Shown here one piece after another: positions 13,291 through 24,677 of a DNA stretch of 64,000 nucleotides. The position numbers were made by a program, and so were the translations under genes. The DNA comes from Toxonevra muliebris (taxonomy: Eukaryota > Arthropoda > Insecta > Diptera > Pallopteridae): the NCBI GenBank assembly GCA_963691655.1, contig OY829326.1, positions 109,713,388 to 109,777,387 of the forward strand, given 5' to 3'. The notes under the pieces are model-generated. The model was not told where the DNA came from and did not search any database. It saw only the letters and a list, made by a program, of their open reading frames with translations. Each line of letters opens with the position of its first letter. The first letter of the stretch is position 1.

Positions 13291-13296
13291 TTTTGG

Positions 13297-14354
13297 CATA
13301 GATTTTTCTCTTTATAATTTAACTTTGAGCAAAAACGGGAGTACAGTTTTTTTTATATTACATTTACATTTGGGTGAATTTACGAAATGAAGGTACTAAG
13401 TTTAAAATTTTGAGCTAGTATATAAACTTTTTTTTAATTATAATAGTTTAAATCGAGAGTTAAAACTTCATTTCATAATACAAAATTAATAACTTAAAAA
13501 ACAAGGGTTTAAAAAAATGTTTTACACGCTTAAAAAAATTGTTCCTTATAGTGTACAAATTCACGCAACTCTAATGTACAATAAATAATTTGGTTACTAT
13601 TGTGTACAATTGACGTGAATGGTTGATGATTTTTGAATTTTTTTCTTCGGGTGTTAAAAAACTTGCTATAGTGTTGATTTGATTTTTGTTCAACAAACGA
13701 AAAAACAACAAGGTTCTGAAAGTGAATGCTGATAGAACTCGAGCAAAAAAAAAAATTATACGGGTCTCGGCGTTTTAAAAGTATACATGAGATTTTTTTT
13801 TTTAAGTATGCCAAAAGTTTGCCCATTTCTAACAGATTAAGTATAATAAACCATAAGATAACTTGTTAGTTTTGTATTAGAGCTTATTTGTATATTCAAC
13901 AATTTATAGTAGAATATTACGCAGAATATTTTCTTCCTACATATTAACCCTTTGGCACCCACTATTATGGGTCTTTTTTGCCTTTTTCGAAAAAGTTTCT
14001 TTTTTGACCCATTACGAGGGTTAATAGACGGTTAATATGTTCAAGATATATGCTGCCCATGAAATTTTACTAAAGGTCTCTGAACAACAAAAATCTGTAT
14101 TCTTAACTTTAGTAAAAATTAATCCAAATTCCAAAAATTTTTTTAAATTTTCACCTTTTATACTCAGTGAAGAAGTGTGTTTTTAAAATTTTCAAAAATT
14201 AAAATTTTTTCTCGAATTTTTACTCCTTTCAGCCTTTCCGAAAAACTTGTTTCATAATTTTTTTTGGTTTATATTCCTAAAAAAGTCCGAATCTACGAGT
14301 ATAAAAGTACACAAATTTTTTTTACCCCCAAATAAAAAAGTTGAGAAGAAAGGG
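13297..14354 (+). repeat. TTAA-flanked non-autonomous repeat, copy A (piggyBac-like ends)
   Basis: This stretch matches, as a reverse complement, most of the complete copy at 53911-55207, including the blocks GAACTCGAGC near 13736, TCGGCGTTTTAAAAGTATA near 13767 and TTTGGCACCCACTATTATGG near 13950. Its right end reads GAAAGGG followed by TTAA (14355-14358), the expected piggyBac-type target site. The left end is missing: similarity stops near 13297. At 13945-14025 there is an internal hairpin, with TTATGGGTC pairing with GACCCATTA around a TTTTTCGAAAAA core. No transposase frame is present; a 98-codon minus-strand open frame at 13530-13826 has no recognisable domain. Confidence 0.7.
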
Positions 14355-14399
14355 TTAAGACAGCCTGACAGCAAGCGAGCAATATGATCCGCACACACT

Positions 14400-15030
14400 T
14401 GTTAATGAATTCTTGTAGTTTCTAGGTCATACTATGTGAAACTAAACCAAATTCACTTCCATAAGTGAGAGTTCATTTTACACATCCTTTGAGTATTCAG
14501 ATTTTTATTTTTTTGGAAGGTTGCGAACCTTTTCATACTGACTATCAAACACAATCTATTGACGGCATCCTCATCTGTTATACCGTCTATGACCATTATT
14601 CTGAATAAGTAGCAGGATTTATCCACGTATTCAACAAGTTGGTATTCAATTGTGATGTAATCAACACTGACATTATTAGTTCTTATGGCTTTGGTCTTCT
14701 TGAAATTGATCTCGAGGCCACAGTAGAGTGTTACTCTGATAAGACGATTTATTTTCGCTGGCACATTGCTGGATTTGTAAAGAACCGACATTCATATGTC
14801 TGCGAGCTCTGAGCTTTCATGTTATACCTCTTCTTTCGAAACGCACGTTTTCCACAATTTCGTCATGAAAAATTGCAAGGTAAAGAAGTGGAAGTGAGCA
14901 TTTTTGTTCAGCTCCAGAGTTGATGACGAATGGTGCTCACTTTGCTGTTTTACAACACTGGTAATTTGGAGTTGTCATAGATTGCATTGATGATATCAAT
15001 GAGTTTCTGGTAGACTCGCCTTAAAACAAT
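14400..15030 (-). pseudogene. LINE reverse transcriptase C-terminal relic
   Basis: The minus strand carries a 112-codon frame (14791-14453) reading GLEINFKKTKA and, further on, YQLVEYVDKSCYLF..MVIDGITDEDAVNRL, a close fit to the region after the palm domain in endonuclease-type LINEs (where VDKFCYLGS..-DGG-DEDV-NRI is usual). Upstream, 15010-14800 reads IDIINAIYDNSK, then frameshifted scraps of the GVRQGC..SP block and LADI in place of the YADD neighbourhood. Frameshifts and stops make it dead. It sits directly beside an internally deleted maT element at 15129. Confidence 0.65.
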
Positions 15031-15128
15031 TAATCAACAGAACGATAGCGAACAAAAAATTAGCTGCATACTTGCGATTTTGAGATTAATTTTTATCATC
15101 CATTATCATTAATGTCCATGATAATATA

Positions 15129-16008
15129 CAGGGTGACAATCGTAAAGTGACGCACACATTTCAGCAGTTATTTTCAAAAGGACGTACTTCCATTAAGTAC
15201 AATTAAAAGTTAACATTGCTGAATATATAAGCATTCATTTGAACCCCACCTCATTCAATATAACCTCCTTTAGCCTGCACACATGCCTTCAATCGATCCG
15301 GAAATCGTAGGACTGTTCGCCGCAGGACTTCCTGATCAATTTCAGTCCAGGCTTTCTCTAATGAATTTGTCAGCGACTCCAGACTGTAGTGTTGAGATGC
15401 ACAAGCCTTACTCTCTAAAATACTCCAAATAGAGTAGTCCATTAGATTCAAGTCTGGGGAGTATGGTGGCCATTCTTGAGATGTTATGAATCTAGAAAAA
15501 TTTGTTTGTGTCAGATCTTGAGCTTTTCGGAGCTTGTACGGCTTAAGATTAAGCTTTGATTTTGCAATGATTCGCACTGTTTCACGGTTTACTCCAACTT
15601 CCCTAGCGATTTTTCTCATTGAGCGCCTTAGATTTCGCTTGATTCGTTTACGAATTTTTTCTGTTAAACCAGTAGCGGCAACTGTTGAAAATTTTCCCCG
15701 GTCTCTATCTCCAAAACCCCCAGTTTCATTATATCGAATAATAGCTCGGTCTACCGTACGACTTGACAAATTTAAAGCCTTTGCAATTTGACGGCTACTA
15801 TAATTTGCCAAATGAAATTTCATAATTTCACGACGAATATTTTCCTTGTCCATTTTTATGGAAATTTCAAAATGTAATAACAAAAATTCAAATGAAATTA
15901 AAAGCAAAGCCAATGATGAATGAATTTGCTTTTTAAATTAAAGTAACGGTAAATGGCAAAGCTTGCTGCAGAGTATTAAACTTGCGTCACTTTACAATTG
16001 TCACCCTG
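15129..16008 (-). mobile_element. maT (DD37D Tc1/mariner) element, internally deleted 880-bp copy
   Basis: Ends are 26-bp inverted repeats with one mismatch, starting CAGGGTGACAATCGTAAAGT on the left and CAGGGTGACAATTGTAAAGT on the right (reverse complement). TA dinucleotides at 15127-15128 and 16009-16010 are the target duplication. Compared with the 1,287-bp copy at 24678-25964 it lacks about 405 bp from the middle; the deletion joins near a short ACAA match. It inserted beside the LINE relic at 14.4-15.03 kb. Confidence 0.9.
15251..15853 (-). CDS. Truncated maT transposase frame: DNA-binding half fused in frame to the C terminus
   Basis: An uninterrupted frame of 200 codons starting MDKENIRREIMKF (15853; an in-frame ATG 20 codons upstream, at 15913, is also possible) and ending CVQAKGGYIE. 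Residues 1 to about 115 contain the bipartite helix-turn-helix region (SSRQIAKALNLSSRTVDRAI and SMRKIAREVGVNRETVRIIA) that in Tc1/mariner transposases binds the terminal repeats. At KAQDLTQ|TNFSRFITSQEW the frame jumps over about 135 residues that include the first two catalytic aspartates (the FTDEKIF block and the QQ.SAPSH block in the longer copy). The third Asp remains in SPDLNLMDYSIW. The product could bind DNA but not cut it. The jump is in frame and no stop has accumulated, unlike the longer copy. Whether it is expressed is unknown. Confidence 0.75.
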   Translation of the reverse strand: MDKENIRREIMKFHLANYSSRQIAKALNLSSRTVDRAIIRYNETGGFGDRDRGKFSTVAATGLTEKIRKRIKRNLRRSMRKIAREVGVNRETVRIIAKSKLNLKPYKLRKAQDLTQTNFSRFITSQEWPPYSPDLNLMDYSIWSILESKACASQHYSLESLTNSLEKAWTEIDQEVLRRTVLRFPDRLKACVQAKGGYIE

Positions 16009-16010
16009 TA

Positions 16011-17590
16011 GTCTAAACAAAAGACAAATTACGAGGTCAAAAGTTATTTCTTGGAAAACTTTCAATTGAGCAAATTCCTTGTGGCCCATCAATACCCACT
16101 ACAAAATATTGGCAACTTCAACCCTAATCATACAATACTTCATGTACATAAGAATGCCTGTAAAAAAGTATATCACTTTTTGGTAAAGAGCATGATCCTA
16201 TGGAACTATTATATCGAAGAGAAAGGGACTTGCAAACGGTTATATTTATTTGTCAATAGAGCAAAGAGTTCTCTAGTTTTTATAAACTTTTTACATTCTT
16301 ATGGTTCAGTAATTTGTGGTCGTAAATATATGAATAAATTGTCTCATTGAAATTTATTATTTTTACTAAGCCAACGTGAAATTACCCTACCGAGTTATAC
16401 ATTTCATTTGATCTTGTTAACTTTACAGACCATTCACTTAACAATTTTTTCAATTTTTTCTGGATTCTTGCTCATTTATGATACCTCCCCATATATACAA
16501 ACGAATGCTTATCTTGTGAAAGTTTAGCATTTAAGTAACAACAAAATGTTAATTTCCTGTCATCTCCCAACAACAGAACAAAAAATAATAACAACAACAA
16601 CAACAATAAGAAAAAAGCAGAAACTTAAAGATGTTGTCCTATAAAACAGATAATAAAATGAAACCTTAAATATGCAAAATTTTAAAAGATGCCGCACAAA
16701 AAAATCAAAATGTATAATAAAAAAAATAAATAAAAATTCACCACAACAAAGGATTTAAATTCGCTACACTTTTGATTTAGTATTTTTTTTTTTTTTTTGT
16801 TTTATTTCTTTTTTCTCTATATATATGTTTCTTCATATATATTATTGTAATTTATTTTTTTTAGAGTTGCTATATCTTTCGTCTCTGATGTCGTCTGCTA
16901 CTTTTGCTTGTCATTATCTTCCGTTTCTGTGGCTTGCTAGCGAGGAGTTTTAAGTATTGTCACGTAAATGTCTTTTGCGCGCTATCAGCAAAACGCATGT
17001 TAAACAAGATAAGTTAAGATTAATTAAAATACAAACAAATATATACAAATATACAAAACAAAACAACAATAATAAAATAAACCGAACAGTAAAGGTGCTG
17101 ATGTAGGCACTATGAGACCGGTGTTTCAATGATGTTGTGGTGTGACGATGGTGTTTGCGAAACAAAAGACTTAAGATACAAACTACATACAAATGTTTTT
17201 ATCTTCTACCATAAATGCATTGAAAGGTTTACTGTGTTTTATGTTGTGTGTCGGGTTTTGTTGTCCTTTAGAAGCTAGGAGATTAGTTCTTTATATGTTG
17301 TATTTATTTGAATAGAGATACATTTTTAATTATTTGATGAAGGTTTTTAATGCAAACTATAGCTCGTGCTCTGAGTAGTGTAGTAGCAGCTTATTATCGG
17401 TCATAAAATTTGTTTCATTATGACTTTCTTCTATCGCCCTTTAAGTAATTAAAAAAAAATAGTACATATTTTTAGAAAATTTTGATAAAACGATGCGTAC
17501 TAATATTTTGAAAAATCTTTAATTCAGACTATAGCTTGTCTCAATAGCAAAATAGTAATACAACATTTGTTTGATGTATAGTTTCAAGTT
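16011..17590. other. AT-rich non-coding DNA
   Basis: No gene supported. CAA/GTT-type repeats at about 16590-16606, poly(T) at 16786-16798, and long A/T-rich stretches. The 99-codon plus-strand frame at 16051-16350 and the minus-strand frame at 16950-17192 show no domain or family resemblance. Confidence 0.5.
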
Positions 17591-17810
17591 GATTTCAACA
17601 TGCACCGTTCGTATTCTATTTTACAGGAGCTACCTGCAATACGAGTTAGCCTAAACTCGTCTGGGATTTCATTTCACGGTATCCGTCAGTGTCCCGGCAC
17701 CCAAATTAAGTATACATCAAACTGGTCCAACATCTCATTAAGAAGTCCTCTACAGTCAAGAGCTACCTTAGAAGTTAGGTAGACTATCTCAAGAGATTTT
17801 ATTTTCATTA
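17590..17810 (-). pseudogene. LINE RNase H fragment
   Basis: On the minus strand 17785 down to 17610 reads VALDCRGLLNEMLDQFDVYL followed by IWVPGH and a decayed RIP.NEIPDE, then RIAGSS. This is the late RNase H block (helix, then WVPGH..I.GNE.ADELAR) of I/R1/LOA-type LINEs. Only about 60 residues are readable, with stops in the GH-GN-AD part. Nothing convincing lies on either side, so it is a scrap of a larger dead copy. Confidence 0.65.
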
Positions 17811-20622
17811 TCTTTCCCTTTAAGAAAGGAATAAAAATATTGCACGGTTCTGAAAAATCTTAATAAAATAAATACATACAGGGAGTAAAGAAGAACAACT
17901 CAAAGCTGGCAGCGTACACAAACTTTTGCAGCTGCACTCTCGGCTAAAATATTAGTATATCTTCAGGAAATTTTCAGTTTAAAAACTGTCTCTATTTTCG
18001 GCTGCGCAGAGCATCGAAAAAGGTTACTTAATTTTACAACTGGTATCTAGGCATCGATTTTTTTGTTTTTCACCGTCAATCTGTAGGGGATTGCTTTAAT
18101 GAGTGGCCATGTTTTCCTTAACGTTGTTTAGCTAATCTAAACTACATAGAAATAAGATTAATATTAAAATTTCAATCGGAATCCGGACTTATAGCAACAC
18201 TATAAGTCTACGAAGAGGCACAATAGATCTCAAGGTCGCAGTGCACACTCATCAATAATAATAACAATCTTAGGGTCTCTTACAACAATTTCCAGCACAG
18301 TTAGAAGCATAGACTTGAAGGAACGTGTAATAATAAATGGGTTTAAATTATCTTCAGCAAAATTTATTATTGCTTCTGAGCTATACAAAAAAAACTATCC
18401 TAAAGAGGGAAGCTACATTAAGTTCTATTTTTCAACTAGAAGGAGACTTGTCTTTTTACTTTCAGCTGTAAATCCTTTACATTGCACTCTCTCAAAAACA
18501 AAAGACTAAACCAACGATTTTTGGTTATTATATACCTCCTCTTCGTTACATACGGAAATAACTCAATACTCTTCAAGCAAATAAAAGATTCAAGCAACAA
18601 ACTCTATTCGTCTTCTTTTTCTATTATAAAATAAAGTTGCTAACTTTTAAGTTAATTAATATTCATAGTGGGCGTAAATAAGCACATAAAAATATAGCAA
18701 CAAATCATTGTTTGTGAATATTTGCACAATAAATAGAAAAATACACAAACATACACGCAAACATATTAAAAAAAAAAAAACAAGCAACAACAATTAAGGT
18801 AAGTAAATCAAAACCCAAAATCAAATGTTAACCTTGTAATTTTTTGGCGAATTTGCAAAAATTGTGTGCTAATAAAAATTCGCAATAGCATTTAAAAAAC
18901 AAAACCAAAACAGAAAATTAGCAATACTTGCCAATAATATATGAGGAGCTCGAGCATAAAAACCCATTTATTAATTTTACTGCGGCGGCAACTTGTGGCT
19001 TGTGCAGCAGCAATAATCCTTAGTCTTTTCATTGCAGCAGCAGCGGCAGCAAACAGTTAGCAACGCTATAGAGCTTCATCTCCATAAAATGCGGTGATTG
19101 ATGAAGCCGAATTAAGCGTAAACCGTGCCGCCGCCGTCGCCTTAACTGCCGTCACTACATATGCCAAAATGCGCAAAATCCAAAACTAAAATCAAACAAA
19201 AAAAAAAAACAAAAAAAAGTTAATCCAACAAAAAGAGTTAAGAAAAAGAGAACTCAACAAAAAAAGAAGAAGAAAAAGAGGAAAACCTACAGAAATCATC
19301 TGCAATTTAGTGGCGCGTATTGTGTGAACTCATCATTGTCAGTGTAGAGTAGAGCAGAAGAAACGGAGGAGCATGCAGCATTTAGAGGAGACATACACGT
19401 AAACTTTAACCATATTGTTAGTCAGCGTTGAGGCAACGATGCATATATGAAACAGAATAAAGAAGGTCTTATATTTTGTTTTCCTTTTTTTTTTTTGCTT
19501 TGCACTTTTCTTTTCTTTGGCACTTCAGATTTTGCTTATTTTTTTTTTTTTTGATTTTGATTTTGTGTGGTGTGTGATTTGAGCTTTTTTATTTTTCTTT
19601 ATTTTTTTTCTTGCTTTGTTTTTTTAATAGCTGTGGGAAACAAACAGCATTCAGCGCATATTTGTTGTATATTTTTGTGCATACATACATATGTATGTAT
19701 GTATGTATGAGTGTATGTTTATGCAAGCGATTGCCTTGTTATTGTTATAAATAAGTTAATAATATGGCGGAAGGTGGCCTTTTGTTGTCGTTGTCTTTCG
19801 TTTTTGTAGTGCACCATCACATTGTGTGTTGTAAAATATACACACACACACTCACATATACATATCTTAACTGCTCTTTAGCCTGAATGCCTGCCTGAAG
19901 CAAAGGAAGTCACGGATTTTCGCTTCTCATTTTTTTGTTTTTTTTTTTAATTTTTTATTAAATGATTAAATACATAGTGCCACAGTGGCACGAAAGTTTA
20001 TATTAATTTATGAGTAAATTATTTTGGTGATTTTCACAAGCTGGACTTATATTTTTTTTAGTAAAAAAAAAATAAAAAATTTTAATCCGCAAACCTTCCC
20101 CCCTTATGTAAACTGGCTCATCTCAGCTGGTATTTGAGTATTTGTCTAGTCTAAAATTATAAAGTGTTCTGCTGGTTGAGTTCTTAATCAAAAAATTTTT
20201 GGGTTTTCATTAAACCGTTTGCCAACTTGCTCCTCTTTCAATTTTAATTCAAAACATTTTGCAACTTGTACCACTATGTTCCTGAGTTATGCATGTGTGT
20301 TTATGTATTTGTCGTTGTCGTCTCTACTATTATTATTATTTTTTTTTCTTTTTTTTTGTATGCGCCTGCTCCTTTCTTATTTTGACAATAAAAGGAACAA
20401 AACTTTATAAGTTACACCATTATATTCATGATATATTTATACATTTTATTTGTGTAGAGACAACACAGTCACACTCTCGTACGTGTTAAAGGATAATTAC
20501 ATCACAAGCGCCTGCATAATTTATTTTCTTTTTACAAATATTTTTTAACATTCTTGTGTTCTGCTTTTTAAGTTTTGACAACTTTTTTGTTGGCTTTTCA
20601 AAGCACAAATTATGAACATATA
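17811..20622. other. Non-coding DNA with microsatellites
   Basis: No protein-coding gene supported. A textbook 5' splice-like motif AATTAAGGTAAGTAAATC lies at about 18794-18811 after A/C-rich sequence of the kind seen in fly 5' leaders, and 18960-19160 is relatively GC-rich with CAG/GCC-type repeats. This could be a leader exon but no coding frame supports it. Poly(T) runs lie at 19486-19552 and a (CATA/TATG)n run at 19680-19711. Confidence 0.4.
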
Positions 20623-22219
20623 TAGTGCCGGACAAAGCTAAAGCACACACTCTTCCTTGTCAACATTTAGTTCCATAAAATTTAAAAATATGTAAGTACG
20701 CCAATATTTTTTTTTTGTTTTATAAATTTAGTATATTTATGCACTTGTTGAAATAAAATTACATTCAAAACTGAGTAACGTTTTTCTTTCTTTTTTTTAC
20801 TAACATTGCGCAATATGCCTAAACCTGCAGCGACAAAACTAAGGCACATAATCTTTTTCGCTTTCAATTGCAATCAATTGTTTAAAATAAACAACAACAA
20901 CCATCTTTAAACTAGAAACCCGTTATTTTGGAAAACAAAAAGCGTATTTAAGTTGTTGGTTATCATTCACCGTCACTGATCGCATTTCAAAATTTCGCTT
21001 CCGAAAACTGTTCGAAATAAGTATTCTGAATTTAATAAAGCTGAATCAGTGACATGCATTGTAAAAAAATTTTGTATTCTCCATTACGTTAATTCCCGAG
21101 CTATCAGCCATTTTCGCGCTTCTCCTTTTTTAAATACTAAATATGGAGGTGGCAGACCGCTGGGCACAACCAAACGTGAGGGTCAGGCCATCATTCGGTT
21201 TATACAAAAAGATCCTTTTATATCTTGGAAATAAATTGCGTTTAAACATTTCACACAGGCTTATCTAACGACGAGCTGTGGAGGATGGCTTAGCCACATA
21301 CCAAAGCGTGAAAAAGCCATTTATTTCTCGAAAGAATCGACAGGCAAGTATCGAATTTGTAGCCGCGCACTTTAGCTGGGCTACTGCCAAATGAAAGACC
21401 GTGCTTTTTACTAATGAATCTATATTTAACATGAAAGGCTGCAAAGGATTAAAGCTAGTGTGCAGACCAAAAGGGCAACGATGAAATCCGCGTTATTTGA
21501 AAAGCACCGTATAATACGGGGGAGGCAACGTATTGCTCTGGTGATTTTTTTCAGCCATTGAATCGGTTCAATTCATAAAATAGGAGATATAATGGGTCGT
21601 CTGATATGCAAAGATATTCCCCAGAATATTATGTTACCTTATACTGAGGAAGATCTGCTGTTAAAGCATGTCTACCAGCACGATGACGATCCCAGCACGG
21701 TCTGTAAAAGAGTGGTTTGTTGCCAATAAGATCGGGATTTGATAGAGGACCACCCACTCACCCAATCTCAATCTCAAAAAATATATAGAAAATTGTAGAT
21801 CGGAAAATTCAGTGCATAAAGGATAAAAACAAGGACTCCATTTTCTACCAATTGGAGATTGCATGGAAGGACATTTCTGCAGACATTTTGAGCAATTTTA
21901 TTGAGTCCATGCTACGAAAATGTGCAATAGCTCTGAAAAATAATGGATACGCTACAAAAAATTGGAGAAATCGAACTTTTCCATTAATATATTCCATGCG
22001 TGCTTTTGTTTTGTTGCGTCAGTTTTATACATTTTGTTACTTTTGAGTTAATATTTTTATTTTATGTGATAAATAATATTATATTTCTTATATTTTATTA
22101 TAACGAGTGTATATTCTCACTACATTAATAAAGAAAATTTCAGTCCAAGCATGTTTTACAATATTACTGAACAAAATGCAAACAAGGAAGAATCCGTGCT
22201 TTAATTTTGTCCGACACTG
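20623..22219 (+). mobile_element. Decayed Tc1-like element (about 1.6 kb)
   Basis: Inverted ends pair GTGCCGGACAAAGCTAAAGC (left, 20625 on) with GTGTCGGACAAAATTAAAGC (right, reverse complement), and similarity runs about 38 bp to CTTCCTTGT. TA flanks are at 20621-20622 and 22220-22221. Between about 20930 and 22010 the plus strand reads a broken Tc1 transposase: SHFRASPFLNTKYGGGRPLG with the GRP linker and KREGQAIIRFI (DNA-binding part), later GSIHKIGDIMGRLICKDI, LPYTEEDLLLKHVYQHDDDP (second catalytic Asp region) and C-terminal scraps. Many stops and shifts; the IEN box with the third residue is not clearly readable. Length fits the family's usual 1.6-1.7 kb, so decay is mostly by point changes and small indels. 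Confidence 0.85.
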
Positions 22220-22221
22220 TA

Positions 22222-23235
22222 CATATACTCAAATGTATATGTGTGTGCTCTCTCGAAATATAACTTCAATAACTGCTAAGTTTGTTTCTTAAATCATTCG
22301 TTTCTGTTACAATAACTTTTTTCTTTTATATTTCATTTACAATTTTTTTTTGAGATCCATTGCCACCCACAACGCGCAATTACTTAATTTCTTTGGCATT
22401 TCCGTTTCTCATTTCAGTGTGTATGAGTTTTAATGTGGATTACGAATTCGTGCTTTATTGTTAAGCTTCGTCTTCATTTTTTTTCGAAACTTATTTGCTT
22501 GATATGTTATGTTGTTGGTCAAAAATATAAATATGTAATTCATCTTCTTCTTATATTTAGTTTTTTTCTTCTGTTGTTGTTGTTGCTTTATTTAACTTTA
22601 TTTAGCGCATTTGTTTTTTCGTGCTTGTTTTTAATGAATGAATTTATAACACCACAATGTCGGCTTCTTTTGTAGTAAAGAGTGTTGGTAATAAACGTGA
22701 TTTGAAAGAAATATTTTTGCATATGAGTAATAAAAAAAATTAAAAAACTAAATGCCGTAAATTAGACATCGCTGGTGGTAACTTCTTTTAATGTCTGTGG
22801 TTTTGTTTTTATTCATAATCATGATAAATATCTGGTTATAAAATTAAAATGAAATAATCTTTGAATGTTGATTTGCATGATGAGAAAAAGTTTTCAAAAA
22901 CATTCTTGACTTCACTTTATGCATGATCTAACATACAATCAGAGATGATGATCTCTCGAGTTAAGCTAAAGAGCTGACAGGAAGTTAATATCACTTAGAA
23001 AACTGTGGAATAATCAGATAGTAATATCATTACTAAACAGAGTTAGCTGGTAATCCCTCCATAAATTATAAAACTTCACATAAAAATACTATTTGAGGGA
23101 CTGACAGAGAAACAAGGAAAAATGGGAAAATTTTGAATTTCTTAATCGGGGTTGGTCAGTGCCGGAACTGAGATTTTACCATGTGGGGGGTCTTTGATTT
23201 TGTGGAGTGGAGTAATAAATAACTCTCTCTAACAA
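22222..23235. other. AT-rich non-coding DNA
   Basis: Nothing supported. (GTT)n at about 22572-22585 and A/T-rich sequence. At 23150-23200 a short GC-richer patch (TCAGTGCCGGAACTGAG) may be the end of an element but has no partner that I can find. Confidence 0.45.
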
Positions 23236-23560
23236 AAATCAGTTAAGTTCTGAAAATGGATTCTGATAGAACTTTGGAGAAAAAATTACTCTGGTTTAGG
23301 CATCTAATTTTTGTTTTACGTAGGACATTAGCTCACTCCCTTACCGGTTTTTTTTGACTTTTTAGAAATAAATCACTTTTTTTGACCCATTATGAGGATT
23401 GATATGAGAAGAACAACAAAAATCTATAAACTTGGTTTTACTAGGATTAATTTCAATTTCAAAAATATATAAAAAAAAAACTAAATTTTCATCTTTGATT
23501 TTAAAAGAATTTTCCAAACTAAAAATATATTTTGCATTGCAATATAAACATTTTAAGGTT
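23236..23560 (+). repeat. TTAA-repeat family, diverged copy C
   Basis: Blocks shared in order with copy A (13.3-14.35 kb): GTTCTGAAAATGGATTCTGA with TAGAACT, then a TTTTTTGACCCATTATGAGG block, AACAACAAAAATCTATAAAC and ATTTTCATCTTTGA. Divergence is clearly greater than between copies A and B, and neither end is preserved. No coding content. Confidence 0.6.
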
Positions 23561-24677
23561 CACATATTAGGTAAGTTAGAGGGGGTTGTGTAATTAGATA
23601 TGAAGTGTTGCAGGAGAAATGAGTGATCAACAGCAGCGTTACGTAAAGTCGGTTTTATAATATCAAAATACAGATGAGTTGAAAATTACACTAGTTTACA
23701 AAGTGATTTTTTCTTATACTATTGATGAGAGGAGGCTTTTTTATTACACAGCCCAACAAATCAAGATTTTTGCCTGTAACAGAATAGCGACCCTATAATC
23801 CTGAAAGGGCATGTTGTATAGACCATTTATAGTACAATAAGAATAAACTTTTTTAAAGTACATCAAGAAGGAGTACAATCAATCTGAAGCTTAAGCAAAA
23901 AAAGAAGAAGAAAAACATTAATAAGATTTATTATTCAATAATCATAACTACTTAAAATTTAAATTAGAAAGAGAAAAAGGACGATAGTCAGATATAAAGA
24001 GGTAAGAGAGTGAAAGAGAAAAGAATTGTTGAAAAAATTATAAAGTTAAGAAGTTAATATATTTTTGGAGTAGTGCTGGAAAATAACAATTTGGAAGCTA
24101 CTTACATTAGCAATTTATTTAATATGAACTGGAAGCGCGTTCCAAAGTCTATTGTGGTTAATATAGAAGAATCAACCAGAATTATGATGTTAATACAAGG
24201 GAATAACAAGTTGAGAAGATCTTGCTGACTGTAAGAACTTCAGTTTATCATACAAATATGTAGGAGTTTTGAAGTGCATAGCTCGGTCAGCAAGCCTAAC
24301 TCCAAGAATACTGATAGATTTGTCAGATATGTGGTCATAACAACGTAGTCCAAAGACATATCGAGCCGAATTGTTAAAAGCTAGAACCAGTTTTGCGCAG
24401 AGAAATGGAGTCAAGTTTACTAAAAACAATCAACTATCAACTGCTTTAACTGTGTAAATTAACTCTAACTGGAGAAGGAGTGTAACCGGTAGAAAATCGA
24501 AGTGAGCAAACGTAGCGTAAATCTTAAAGACAATACCATTAATGTGGTTGAGAATCCTCAACCAAAATTGCTGGAATAACCAAGGAACACGTTTTCTTCT
24601 TCGAGAAAAACAAAATGCAGGTCATAATTAAGTTTACGGACCATATCTTTAATAAGTTCAGGGTCACAAGAAATATA

